Origin: Hyphomicrobiales bacterium | GTDB taxonomy: Bacteria; Pseudomonadota; Alphaproteobacteria; Rhizobiales; Rhizobiaceae | DNA length: 64,000 nt | Reading direction: 5' to 3' | Assembly: GCA_900469445.1 (NCBI GenBank) | Contig: UBXM01000040.1 | Coordinates: forward strand, 84,161-148,160 | Shown here: positions 34,360 through 43,294 of the stretch, one piece after another | Numbering within the stretch: position 1 is the first letter of the stretch | Layout: every line of letters starts with the position of its first letter | Translations under genes and position numbers: made by a program | The notes under the pieces: generated by a model | Told to the model about the DNA's origin: nothing | The model's database searches: none | The model's input: the letters and a program-made list of their open reading frames with translations, nothing else

Positions 34360-34377
34360 ATGTCAGGGGGATGACAT
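34360..34377 (-). promoter_or_regulatory. Candidate PHO box before the GT21 gene
   Basis: On the minus strand ATGTCAT-CCCC-CTGACAT shows two half sites in the 11-base phase, each with six of seven consensus bases, but the spacer is GC rather than AT. It is also a near inverted repeat (ATGTCA/TGACAT), so another regulator could bind it. Confidence 0.4.
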
Positions 34378-34417
34378 GGGCGCGGGCGCCGGGGACAGGC
34401 GGCATATACCCACCGTT

Positions 34418-35533
34418 TTATTCGGAAATCAGCCTTAAGACCTCGTCGGCAATCGCCAGAGAAGAGGTAAGGCCCGGCGATTCGATGCCGTAAAGCGCAA
34501 CATATCCCGTATGCCCTGTGACCTGCGGCCCCTGAATAATGAAATCGCCGCCACCACCGCCCTCCGGCCCAACGGTCTTCGGCCGAACACCGGCATAGGC
34601 AGGTTGCAGGGAGGCATCCTTCAGATGCGGCCAGTATTTGCGGATTGCGGCATAGAATTTTTCGGAACGCGCCGGATCGACATCGTAGTTGGGCGCATCC
34701 ACCCATTCGACATCCGGGCCGAAACGCGCCTGGCCGGCAAGATCGAGGGTCAGATGGGTGCCGAGCCCGCCGGGCTCGGGCACCGGGTAGATCAGCCGGG
34801 TGGCCGGCGCCTTGCCGGACAGAGCGAAATAGTTCCCCTTGGCATAAGACCGATGCGGGATCGTCGCCCGATCCAGACCCCTAAGGCTTTCGGAAACGGA
34901 CCAGGCTTCAAGCCCCGCCGAATTGACGACCAGCCGGGCGCGGGCCGTGAACGGATCAGCGCCGCCGACGGAGAGGATCAGGCCGTCGGCATCAAGTTCA
35001 CCTGAGAGAACCGGCGAATTGACGACGATCGTGCCGCCATGCGCTTCGATATCGGTGATATAGGCATCCATCAGGCCGTGGCTGTCGATGATGCCGGTGG
35101 ACGGAGAAACAAGGGCTGCATGGCCGATGATCTGCGGTTCCAAGGCATTCAGTTCGTCGGCATCGATCAGGTAACAATCGTCGACGCCATTGGCTGCCGC
35201 CTGTTTCAGCAGCTTTTCCAGATAGGCGACCTCGTCGGGATTGGAGGCGACGACCAGCTTGCCGCATTGGCGGTGCGGGACATGGTGCTCACGGCAATAG
35301 GCATAAAGCGCTTCCCTGCCCTTCACGCAGAGTTCCGCCTTGCGGCTGCCGCTTGCGTAATAAAGTCCCGCATGGATGACCTCGCTGTTGCGCGAGGAGG
35401 TGATGCTTCCCGTCAGCGGCTCGCTTTCGAGGACAACCACATCGCGCCCGGCCATCGCCAGGCGGCGGGCGATCGCCAGACCCACGACACCGCCCCCGAC
35501 GACCACGCAATCGAGGTCGAGAATTTCCCCCAT
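34418..35533 (-). CDS. FAD-dependent oxidoreductase, L-2-hydroxyglutarate oxidase-like
   Basis: DAO-family flavoprotein of 371 residues. The dinucleotide fold is VVVGGGVVGLAIARRLA (10-26) followed by VVVLESE. SSRNSEVIHAGLYYASGSRKAELCVKGR (about 45-73) is the block typical of LhgO-like enzymes, and the C-terminus has GYVALYGIESPGLTSSLAIADEV. LhgO oxidises L-2-hydroxyglutarate; a wider 2-hydroxyacid range is possible. It diverges from the D-2-hydroxyacid dehydrogenase gene, so the pair may act on related acids. Confidence 0.87.
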   Translation of the reverse strand: MGEILDLDCVVVGGGVVGLAIARRLAMAGRDVVVLESEPLTGSITSSRNSEVIHAGLYYASGSRKAELCVKGREALYAYCREHHVPHRQCGKLVVASNPDEVAYLEKLLKQAAANGVDDCYLIDADELNALEPQIIGHAALVSPSTGIIDSHGLMDAYITDIEAHGGTIVVNSPVLSGELDADGLILSVGGADPFTARARLVVNSAGLEAWSVSESLRGLDRATIPHRSYAKGNYFALSGKAPATRLIYPVPEPGGLGTHLTLDLAGQARFGPDVEWVDAPNYDVDPARSEKFYAAIRKYWPHLKDASLQPAYAGVRPKTVGPEGGGGGDFIIQGPQVTGHTGYVALYGIESPGLTSSLAIADEVLRLISE

Positions 35534-35661
35534 GCCACTCCCCCGTCCCGGTCCACTTGGCAGTTATCCGGGCTTTCACCACGCCGCGAATGTTGTAGGA
35601 CTACATTCCTCAGACAGGTGCGCGCCGAATGCAAGCCGGAACTAATTCTCGGGAGACTGGA

Positions 35662-36615
35662 ATGACGAAGATTGTTTTCCTCGATCGCGATACGATCGGT
35701 CCTGCGGTTACGATCACCCGGCCGGATTTTCACCACGAATGGGTCGAATACGGCAAGACGCCGGAGGCGCAGGTGGCGGAGCGGATCCGCGATGCCGATA
35801 TCGTCATCACCAACAAGGCACCGGTACGCGAGGTTTCCATCGCCGCAGCGTCGAAGCTGAAGATGATTGCGGTGGCGGCAACCGGGTATGATGTTGTCGA
35901 TCTTGCCTGTGCCAAGGAGCGCGGCATCGTGGTCTCCAATGTGAGAGGGTATGCGGTCAGCACCGTGCCGGAGCATACGTTTGCGCTGATTTTCGCACTT
36001 CGTCGCTCGATCGTCGGTTTCCGCGAGGACGTGATTGCCGGCGAATGGCAGCGCGCCAACCAGTTCTGCTTCTTCAACCATCCGATCCGTGATCTGGCGG
36101 GCTCCACAATCGGCATTTTCGGCGGTGGCACGCTCGGTTCATCGGTGGCGCGGATTGCCGAAGCGCTCGGCATGAAGGTGCTGTTTGCCGGCCGAAAGGG
36201 GGCAAGCGATGTTGCCGAGGGTTATACGCCGTTCGAGGCGGTGCTTGAGCAGGCCGATATCATTACCCTGCATATGCCGTTGAAGCCTGAGACCCGTGAT
36301 CTGATCGGGATCGACGAGTTCCGCAGGATGAAGCGGCATCCGCTGATCATCAACACGGCGCGGGGCGGGCTGGTCAACGAGGCCGACCTAGTGACGGCGC
36401 TCGACGAGGGGCTGATCGGCGGGGCCGGGTTCGACGTCTTGACCAAGGAGCCGCCGGCACCGGACAACCCGATCCTCAAGGTCATCGACCGGCCAAACGT
36501 GATCCTCACCCCGCATGTCGCCTGGGCCAGCGACGAGGCGATGCAGAGCCTCTGGCGGCAGGTGATCGGGCATGTCGAAAATTTCAAGAAGGGAACACCT
36601 TCAAACGCTCTGTGA
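35662..36615 (+). CDS. D-2-hydroxyacid dehydrogenase (glycerate/hydroxypyruvate type)
   Basis: NAD(P)-dependent reductase of 2-oxoacids, 317 residues. The nucleotide-binding loop is IGIFGGGTLGSSVAR (150-164). Catalytic residues are Arg234 (NTARGG), Glu263 (KEPP) and His285 (LTPHVAW). The sequence is closest in style to glycerate/hydroxypyruvate reductases (HprA). ATG at 35662 was chosen for the family-length N-terminus (MTKIVFLDRD). It lies 151 bases before the carrier-protein operon on the same strand. Confidence 0.88.
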   Translation: MTKIVFLDRDTIGPAVTITRPDFHHEWVEYGKTPEAQVAERIRDADIVITNKAPVREVSIAAASKLKMIAVAATGYDVVDLACAKERGIVVSNVRGYAVSTVPEHTFALIFALRRSIVGFREDVIAGEWQRANQFCFFNHPIRDLAGSTIGIFGGGTLGSSVARIAEALGMKVLFAGRKGASDVAEGYTPFEAVLEQADIITLHMPLKPETRDLIGIDEFRRMKRHPLIINTARGGLVNEADLVTALDEGLIGGAGFDVLTKEPPAPDNPILKVIDRPNVILTPHVAWASDEAMQSLWRQVIGHVENFKKGTPSNAL

Positions 36616-36766
36616 CAGGGCACCTGAGTGTTTTCGGGAATATGTCAAAGTAGAAATACAGGTTTAGCGAAAGATTCAGGTGTTTGCGGCAAGGTCAGCG
36701 CGTGGGTAACGGTGGCCGCGCGAGTTCAGTTCGCTTGATGGGCCGCCCTCTGGGAAGGCTTATTCG

Positions 36767-37027
36767 ATGACTGACACGTTCAACGCCACCGTGCGGGAAT
36801 TCATTGCGGAAAACTTTCTGTTTCGCGCGGATGCAGATCTCGACGACGATCAGTCCCTGCTGGACAGTGGCGTGATCGATTCCACCGGCGTGCTGGAAGT
36901 CATCGCGTTTCTGGAGCAGACCTTCGGCATTTCCATTGCGGATGAAGAGATCGTTCCGGAAAATCTCGACAGCATCAATAACATGACGCGCTATCTGGCA
37001 TCGAAGCTGCCGGCCGCTGCGGCCTGA
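36767..37027 (+). CDS. Stand-alone acyl carrier protein
   Basis: 86-residue carrier protein. The phosphopantetheine site is Ser39 in DSGVIDSTGVLEV (33-45). It is acidic in the first half (DADLDDDQSLLD) and has the usual helix III segment EEIVPENLDSINNMTRYLASKL. This is not the housekeeping AcpP, whose site reads DSLD; the DST variant is common in carrier proteins dedicated to special pathways. A ligase gene begins 15 bases downstream, so the two are one operon and the ligase is its likely loading enzyme. Confidence 0.9.
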   Translation: MTDTFNATVREFIAENFLFRADADLDDDQSLLDSGVIDSTGVLEVIAFLEQTFGISIADEEIVPENLDSINNMTRYLASKLPAAAA

Positions 37028-37042
37028 AGCGGCGGAGCGGCC

Positions 37043-38611
37043 ATGCGTATCGAAGACCATCTTCGCCAAAGCGCCGGCCGTTTCGGATCAAAAACGGCGC
37101 TGATCGCTGGCGAAACCCGGTTGACCTATCTGGAACTGGACCGGTTGTCGGGTCGTCTGGCAACGGGTCTCATCGCTCGCGGGCTTCGCGAGGGCGACCG
37201 GGTGGTGATGGTCGCGGAAAACTGCGCCGAGGCTGTCGTGGCGTTTTTTGCCTGCTGGAAGGCCGGCGCCGTGCCCTGCCCTCTGCATGCCTCGATCAAG
37301 CAGGACAAGCTGCGGGTGATCATCGACAGTACGAGGCCGTTTGCGGTTCTCGCACAGACGCGTTTCTGTGGCGTGGTCGATGCCGCCTTCAGTGATGCGG
37401 GTCGTGCTCCTCTGAAAATCTCATTCGGCGCCGTACCGGCGAGCGGCGCAAGCGGATGGCTGACCTATGAGGCGATGATTGCCGATGACAGCGAAGCGGA
37501 GTTGCCGCGGCAAGTTGGCATCGAAACCCTGGCCATCCTTATTCACACATCGGGCTCGACCGGCACGCCGAAGGGTGTGATGCACAGCCATGCCAGCCTG
37601 CTTTCTGCCTGTGGTTCGATCATCGACTATCTTGGGAATACGTCGGACGACGTGGTGCTGAGTGTCCTGCCGATTTCCTTCGGTTATGGCATCACCCAGA
37701 TCCTGACCATGGTCATGGTCGGCGGCACGGTGGTTCTGGAAAAAAGCTTCGCCTTTCCGCGCAAGGTGCTGGCCCGCCTGGTCGAGACACGGGCGACCGG
37801 CTTTCCGATCGTGCCTGCGATGGCGGCACTGATCGCCGGAATGCAGGATCTGACACCGAGTTTTCTGCCCGACCTGCGCTATGTCACCACGGCGGCCGCC
37901 GCCATGCCGCCGTCGACCACTCTTCGCCTGCGCGAACTGCTGTCGGAAACCCAGCTTTTCCTGATGTATGGCCAGACAGAATGCATCCGGGCGACCTATC
38001 TTCCGCCCCAAGAGGCCGACAGACGACCGCTTTCGGTCGGCAGGGCAATCCCGGGAACACAGGCTCATGTCATCGATGAGGCCGGCAATATCGTGCCGCC
38101 GGGCGTGACCGGGGAACTGGTCATCGAAGGGCCGCATGTGATGGCCGGATACTGGCAGGGCGATATGGCGAGTGCCGAGAAGGTAAGCGCCGTCGACGGA
38201 GGGCGCCGGCTTCTGACGGGTGATCTGTTCAGAACCGACGAGGAGGGCTTTCTCTATTTCATCAGCCGGCGCGACGACATCATCAAGACGCGTGGTGAAA
38301 AAGTGAGCCCTCAGGAGGTGGAGCGGGTGCTTTACGCCCTGCCCGGCATTCGCGAGGCAGCGGTTGCGGGCGTGGACGATGCGGTCTTCGGCCAGCTGAT
38401 CCGTGCCTATGTGGCGCTCGAACCATCGGCTGAGCTCTCCGAGAAAGACATACTGCGCCACTGCGCCCTCAATCTCGAAGACTATATGGTGCCGAAGAGC
38501 GTCGAATTCCGCGACGCGCTGCCCAAGACGAGCACCGGCAAGATCAGGCTGACCGCCGAAACACCGACCTCCGAACCATTTGGACGTGAACTCAGGGAAA
38601 GTGCTGCATGA
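37043..38611 (+). CDS. Class I adenylate-forming ligase (acyl-CoA/acyl-ACP synthetase type)
   Basis: ANL-family enzyme of 522 residues that activates a carboxylic acid with ATP and then transfers it to a thiol. The P-loop is TSGSTGTPKG at 169-178; the A5-like MYGQTEC near 311-317, the LLTGDLFRTDEEGFLYFISRRDD hinge region and the C-terminal PKTSTGKIRL lysine are present, so the enzyme looks complete. Placement between a stand-alone carrier protein and an NAD-synthase-like gene suggests that the acceptor is that carrier. The acid is unknown. The stop overlaps the next start by four bases (ATGA). Confidence 0.88.
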   Translation: MRIEDHLRQSAGRFGSKTALIAGETRLTYLELDRLSGRLATGLIARGLREGDRVVMVAENCAEAVVAFFACWKAGAVPCPLHASIKQDKLRVIIDSTRPFAVLAQTRFCGVVDAAFSDAGRAPLKISFGAVPASGASGWLTYEAMIADDSEAELPRQVGIETLAILIHTSGSTGTPKGVMHSHASLLSACGSIIDYLGNTSDDVVLSVLPISFGYGITQILTMVMVGGTVVLEKSFAFPRKVLARLVETRATGFPIVPAMAALIAGMQDLTPSFLPDLRYVTTAAAAMPPSTTLRLRELLSETQLFLMYGQTECIRATYLPPQEADRRPLSVGRAIPGTQAHVIDEAGNIVPPGVTGELVIEGPHVMAGYWQGDMASAEKVSAVDGGRRLLTGDLFRTDEEGFLYFISRRDDIIKTRGEKVSPQEVERVLYALPGIREAAVAGVDDAVFGQLIRAYVALEPSAELSEKDILRHCALNLEDYMVPKSVEFRDALPKTSTGKIRLTAETPTSEPFGRELRESAA

Positions 38612-39603
38612 CGAACGCATCTGCATTGAAGAAGACTGCCGCATTTTCCGCTCGGAGCCTGGTGCTCGATGCCGAGGCGGAAATCGAACGCATTTGTGAA
38701 TGGCTGCACCTGACCGTGCTGAAGGATCTGCGCAAGCGCGGTGCTGTGCTCGGTCTTTCAGGCGGGATCGATTCCAGCGTCACGGCGGCGCTTTGCGCCC
38801 GCGCTTTGGGCACATCCAAGGTCACCGGCGTATTCATGCCGGAACATGACAGCGACCCGGACAGCCTGCGTCTCGGCAAGGCCTTGGCGGAGGCGGTCGG
38901 CATCGAGACGGTGCTCGAAGATATCGGTCCGTCGCTTGCCGCACAGGGCTGTTATGCCCGCCGCGACGGCTTCATCCGTCAGGTCGTGCCGGAATTCGGT
39001 GAGGGCTGGGGCTGCAAGGTGGTGCTGGAAGATGCGCTGACCGGGCGTGGCTACAATATTTCCTGGCTGGTGGTCGCCAATCCTGCCGGTGAGCAGAGCC
39101 GTCACCGCATGCCGCTGGATGTCTATCTCGGCATGATCGCCGCCGCCAACATGAAGCAGCGGACGCGCAAGCAGATCGAATACTACCATGCCGACCGATT
39201 GAATTTTGCCGTTGCAGGCACGCCGAACCGGCTGGAATACGACCAGGGCTTTTTCGTCAAGAACGGCGATGGCGCGGCCGATTTCAAGCCGATCGCACAT
39301 CTTTACAAGACCCAGGTCTACCAGCTGGCGGAAGCGCTCGGCGTGCCGGAGGAAATTCGCCGTCGTCCGCCGACGACCGATACGTGGTCGCTGCCGCAGG
39401 GCCAGGACGAGTATTATTTCTCGCTGCCCTATGACCGGATGGATATCTGCCTCTACGCGCTCAACAACGGCGTTTCACGCGAAGAAACGGCGGATGCAGC
39501 CGGGCTGACGCCGGATCAGGTGGACGCAGTGTGGCGCAATATCGCCTCGAAGCGGAAGGTGGCCGATTATCTGCACGCCCAGCCGCTGGCGATACAGGAC
39601 TGA
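38608..39603 (+). CDS. nadE: Ammonia-type NAD synthase-like PP-loop protein
   Basis: 331-residue ATP pyrophosphatase of the NadE family. PP-loop SGGIDSS at 51-57; EYYHADRLNFAVAGTPNRLEYDQGFFVKNGDGAADFKPIAHLYKTQVYQLA-type segments around 190-240 are the NadE core. It lacks the N-terminal glutaminase half of the long NadE found in many proteobacteria, so it uses free ammonia or another amine. It overlaps the ligase gene by four bases. It may make NAD, or it may have been recruited to amidate a carrier-bound acyl product; sequence alone does not decide. Confidence 0.82.
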   Translation: MTNASALKKTAAFSARSLVLDAEAEIERICEWLHLTVLKDLRKRGAVLGLSGGIDSSVTAALCARALGTSKVTGVFMPEHDSDPDSLRLGKALAEAVGIETVLEDIGPSLAAQGCYARRDGFIRQVVPEFGEGWGCKVVLEDALTGRGYNISWLVVANPAGEQSRHRMPLDVYLGMIAAANMKQRTRKQIEYYHADRLNFAVAGTPNRLEYDQGFFVKNGDGAADFKPIAHLYKTQVYQLAEALGVPEEIRRRPPTTDTWSLPQGQDEYYFSLPYDRMDICLYALNNGVSREETADAAGLTPDQVDAVWRNIASKRKVADYLHAQPLAIQD

Positions 39604-39619
39604 GGCAGGCCGGACTGAA

Positions 39620-40729
39620 TTAGTCGAAATCGTCGCCGATCAGGCGCATCCAGTTTTCACCGGCCAGGCCGCTGATCAGCCCCTGGCCGGATTTGACCGG
39701 CTCCAGCAGGCTCTTGTCCTTGGCATGGGCGACGAAGAAAGCGCGACCGTAAAACAGCGTCTTGCGGCTGATGAGTTCCGGTGTCAGCCAGGGATGACCG
39801 GCCCCCCGCATGGCCACGCAGCCTGCAGCATCCGCATGGGCGAAGAGATCATCGACCAGTTCACCCGCAACATTTGGCGCGCAGAGCGCCTGCAGCAGCC
39901 AGCCAATGCCACCCGGACGGCCATAATAAGCATAGCAGCCGACAAGTTCGCCGCTGCGGGATTCGGCAATGCGCCATGAAGGTTTACCGAACTGCCGCTT
40001 TTGCTGCGCGTGGTCCATGAACCATTCCAGCGAGGCGCTGTCCCATCGAGGGCGTAAAGGAAAACGCTCGGAGAGTTTCAGGACCGCCTCGGCAAACTCC
40101 TGGCGCGACGCATCCCAGAAGTTTACCCGTCCCGCACCGTGGAGCGGCGGCGCGCGAAATGCCTTCACGCCCATGCGCTCGATCACGCCATCGGACAATG
40201 ACGCCACAGGACGGAGAAACCGGGCGGCCTTCAGGCCACGTTCGGCAATCTGAATGGCCGTTCCGGCGGGACGCAGGATGCGCAGCCAGTTGAGGCTATA
40301 GGCGATATCCAGTGGCAGAGCGAGCTTCTGCCACATGCCGAGCGCCAGAGAATTGGCCGTCTCGGTGAGCGAGATGTCCTGCGGTCCGGTGAGGAAGGCG
40401 CGTAGAAGACGGGCGCCGGCTAGCGGGTTCTGCTCGTGCCGGTCGACCATCATCGAACCGGCAAAGGCAGCACGGACAGGACGGCCGTCTATTTCCAGCC
40501 GGGAGGGAAATACACCGATGAACCCCTGCACGCCGCCTGTGGCATCGACAAAGACCTTCGAGCGGATTTCCTCGTCATACCAGGGGTGATCGAAAAAAAC
40601 CTCGCGCAGATACTGGATCATCGAGGGACGCACGGGCTCCGCGCTACGGAAGGTTTTCTGGAAAAGCCCTGCAACGGACGGAAGGTCTTCCCGCTCCAGA
40701 TCACGAACCCCACCCGTCTTTTCCGCCAT
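39620..40729 (-). CDS. GNAT-like acyltransferase family protein
   Basis: 369 residues. The N-terminal part (GVRDLEREDLPSVAGLFQKTF ... GFIGVFPSRLEIDGRPVRAAFAGSMMVDRHEQNPLAGARLLRAFL) has the layout of a GNAT fold: RxLxxxD opening, a beta bulge and the acetyl-CoA loop region. The C-terminal part probably forms a second related domain. Which acyl donor it uses is unknown. It converges on the carrier-protein operon with a 16-base gap, so a shared pathway is plausible but not shown by operon structure. Confidence 0.7.
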   Translation of the reverse strand: MAEKTGGVRDLEREDLPSVAGLFQKTFRSAEPVRPSMIQYLREVFFDHPWYDEEIRSKVFVDATGGVQGFIGVFPSRLEIDGRPVRAAFAGSMMVDRHEQNPLAGARLLRAFLTGPQDISLTETANSLALGMWQKLALPLDIAYSLNWLRILRPAGTAIQIAERGLKAARFLRPVASLSDGVIERMGVKAFRAPPLHGAGRVNFWDASRQEFAEAVLKLSERFPLRPRWDSASLEWFMDHAQQKRQFGKPSWRIAESRSGELVGCYAYYGRPGGIGWLLQALCAPNVAGELVDDLFAHADAAGCVAMRGAGHPWLTPELISRKTLFYGRAFFVAHAKDKSLLEPVKSGQGLISGLAGENWMRLIGDDFD

Positions 40730-40794
40730 GACACCCGTCCCCGTCGGCTCCAGCGCCGCGGCGCAAACCGTGCCAGAATAGGCTTAATCAAACG

Positions 40795-40820
40795 AAAAGA
40801 GGCCCACGCGGGGCCTCTCT
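40795..40820 (-). terminator. Terminator of the PRC-barrel gene
   Basis: On the minus strand AGAGGCCC pairs with GGGCCTCT and a TTTTC run follows. It begins 19 bases after the PRC-barrel stop. Confidence 0.8.
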
Positions 40821-40839
40821 CCAAATGGTCGGTGTGAAC

Positions 40840-41232
40840 TTACATCCAGTAAGGCGGCACGCCGTAATAGTCGTAGACCTTTCGGTCATTGCCTCGATAG
40901 AAACTATCGTCATCGAGGTCATGATATTTCGGCGCGCCGGTGATCTGGTCCTTGGTGAGGTCAATGCGGTAGCCGTCGAGTTCTTCGTCGTAACGCAGCT
41001 TTTCCCAGGGCAGCGGATAATAGTCGTCGCCGATGCCAAGGAAACCACCGAAACTCAGAACGGCGTAACCGACGCGGCCACCACGCTTTTCGAGCAGAAT
41101 GCGCTCGATCGAGCCGATCCGCTTGCCGTCTGCGCCATAGACAGCCGTGCCCTCGACCTTATCGCTGGCAATCAGCGACGGCGTGTCTTTAACGTAGGGA
41201 TCCTGTCCTGCACGGGGTTCCTGATGCAACAT
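40840..41232 (-). CDS. PRC-barrel domain protein
   Basis: 130 residues with one PRC-barrel domain: IASDKVEGTAVYGADGKRIGSIERILLEKRGGRVGYAVLSFGG-type strands over about residues 20-65, then DDYYPLPWEKLRYDEELDGYRIDLT and an acidic, tyrosine-rich tail ending VPPYWM. Such small proteins are abundant in rhizobia and often stress-induced; binding partners are unknown. The start MLHQEP at 41232 has AAGGAGA seven bases upstream. Confidence 0.88.
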   Translation of the reverse strand: MLHQEPRAGQDPYVKDTPSLIASDKVEGTAVYGADGKRIGSIERILLEKRGGRVGYAVLSFGGFLGIGDDYYPLPWEKLRYDEELDGYRIDLTKDQITGAPKYHDLDDDSFYRGNDRKVYDYYGVPPYWM

Positions 41233-41458
41233 GACTTGTCTCCTTCGGTTGCTGTTTGCGTCATGAAAATAGAACTGCACCCGGCGCAGATAGTTCCCCG
41301 AAACATGCGACATTTGACGCTTACGTTAAAGTCAGTTAGCTGTGCGAGAATGGACCGGTCTTTCCCGGTTCCTGTGAATGACCTAATATAGATGCTGGAG
41401 AAGTGGAGGACTTTTCCAATATCTTAGGGTAAGTCCAACGAGCATGGAGGATGCTCTC

Positions 41459-43153
41459 ATGAACGAACAGGCGGCGAGAGCCCCGACAAACCCGCGCAAG
41501 ATCTGGATCCAGTCCTATCCGCCGGGAGTGCCTGAAGAGATCGCGCCGCTGGCTCACCGCTCGCTCGGACATCTGTTCGAGGATAGCTGCGCCCGGTACG
41601 GTGATCGGCCCGCTTTCACCAGCATGGGAAAATCGCTGACCTTCCGCCAGCTTGAAGCGGAAAGCCGCAAGATTGCCGCATGGCTACAGGGGCTGGGTCT
41701 GGAAAAGGGCGACCGCGTGGCTGTCATGCTGCCGAACGTTCTCCAGAACCCGGTCATCGTTTACGGAATTCTTCGGGCGGGCCTTGTCGTCGTCAACGTC
41801 AACCCGCTCTACACGCCGCGCGAACTCGAGTACCAGCTCAAGGATTCAGATGCGAAAGTGCTGTTCCTGCTGGAGAATTTCGCCGCGACTGCACAGCAGG
41901 CAATTGCCGCGACAAGCGTGAAGCATGTGGTCGTCGCCACGATGGGCGATATGCTTGGGCTCAAAGGCCATATCGTCAATCTGGTCGTGCGAAAAGTGAA
42001 GAAGCTGGTGCCGGCATGGTCCCTGCCCGGCCATTCAAGCTTCCGCTCAGTGCTTGCCGATGGCGCGAAGGCAACGATGCGATCGGTCGAGGTCGGCCCG
42101 CATGATGTCGCCTTCCTTCAATATACGGGCGGAACCACCGGCGTTTCCAAGGGCGCGATCCTGACCCACGCCAATCTGCTGTCGAACAAGGAGCAGATGG
42201 GAACGTGGCTGGAAACAGCGTTCCTCAACAAACCGCGTCCAGAGCAGTTGCAGTTCCTTTGCGCTTTGCCACTCTACCATATCTTCGCGCTGACGGTGAA
42301 TTCGCTGATGGGGGTTGCGACCGGCAGTCATAACCTGCTGATCGCCAATCCACGCGACATCCCTGCCTTCGTGAAGGAATTGCAGAAGCATCCGGTTCAC
42401 ATCTTCCCGGGGCTCAACACGTTGTTCAATGCGCTGATGAACAATGCCGACTTCCAGAAGCTCGATCATTCGTCGCTGCTTCTTGTTTTCGGCGGTGGCA
42501 TGTCGGTGCAGCGGCCGGTGGCCGAACGCTGGCTGTCAATGACCGGCTGCCCGATTACGGAAGGGTACGGGCTCTCCGAGACCTCTCCCGTCGCCACGGC
42601 CAACCGGCTGGATACCGAAGAATTTTCCGGCATGATCGGCCTGCCGATCTCGTCGACGGAAATCGCCATCCGTGACGACGACGGCCACGACGTCGATCTC
42701 GGCAATGTCGGCGAAATCTGCATTCGCGGCCCGCAGGTCATGGCAGGTTACTGGAACCGACCGGACGAGACCGCCAAGGTAATGACCGCCGACAACTTTT
42801 TCCGCTCCGGCGACATGGGCTACATGGACCGTCAGGGCTATGTGAAAATCGTCGACCGCAAGAAGGATATGATCCTTGTTTCCGGCTTCAACGTCTATCC
42901 GAACGAGGTCGAGGAAGTGGCGGCGATGCATCCCGGCGTGCTGGAATGCGCGGCGGTCGGGATTGCCGATCAGAATTCCGGCGAGGCGGTGAAACTGTTC
43001 GTGGTGAAGAAAGATCCGGCCCTCACCGAGGCCGATCTGAAAGCCCATTGCGCGGCAAACCTCACCAATTACAAGCGCCCCCGCATCATCGAGTTCCGCG
43101 ACCAGTTACCCAAATCCAACGTCGGCAAGATCCTGCGGCGCGAGCTGCGGTAG
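41459..43153 (+). CDS. fadD: Long-chain fatty acid--CoA ligase
   Basis: Activates fatty acids to acyl-CoA for degradation or lipid remodelling. 564 residues. The ATP/AMP motif YTGGTTGVSKG is at 222-232, GYGLSETSP near 365 and the FACS hinge DRKKDMILVSGFNVYPNEVEEV near 460-481; the C-terminal lysine is in PKSNVGKILRREL. ATG at 41459 is preferred because GGAGG lies eight bases upstream; ATG at 41444 is an in-frame alternative. It is a separate paralogue of the ligase at 37043. Confidence 0.93.
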   Translation: MNEQAARAPTNPRKIWIQSYPPGVPEEIAPLAHRSLGHLFEDSCARYGDRPAFTSMGKSLTFRQLEAESRKIAAWLQGLGLEKGDRVAVMLPNVLQNPVIVYGILRAGLVVVNVNPLYTPRELEYQLKDSDAKVLFLLENFAATAQQAIAATSVKHVVVATMGDMLGLKGHIVNLVVRKVKKLVPAWSLPGHSSFRSVLADGAKATMRSVEVGPHDVAFLQYTGGTTGVSKGAILTHANLLSNKEQMGTWLETAFLNKPRPEQLQFLCALPLYHIFALTVNSLMGVATGSHNLLIANPRDIPAFVKELQKHPVHIFPGLNTLFNALMNNADFQKLDHSSLLLVFGGGMSVQRPVAERWLSMTGCPITEGYGLSETSPVATANRLDTEEFSGMIGLPISSTEIAIRDDDGHDVDLGNVGEICIRGPQVMAGYWNRPDETAKVMTADNFFRSGDMGYMDRQGYVKIVDRKKDMILVSGFNVYPNEVEEVAAMHPGVLECAAVGIADQNSGEAVKLFVVKKDPALTEADLKAHCAANLTNYKRPRIIEFRDQLPKSNVGKILRRELR

Positions 43154-43294
43154 CTTTCAAGGCCGTTGCAACACGGCGACAGGTCAGAACCAAGAGTGAC
43201 TTGTCGCCGGCATATCCTCCGTTTAGCAGTGGACGGCCTGTCGACGCTCCATTACCCAAGGGTTGTGGTGTCGGGGAAAGCTGTTGGAGTTCGC

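Noticed and set aside
34418..36615. A frameshift or fusion between the FAD oxidoreductase and the hydroxyacid dehydrogenase
   Set aside because: They are divergent, each with complete motifs and full family length.
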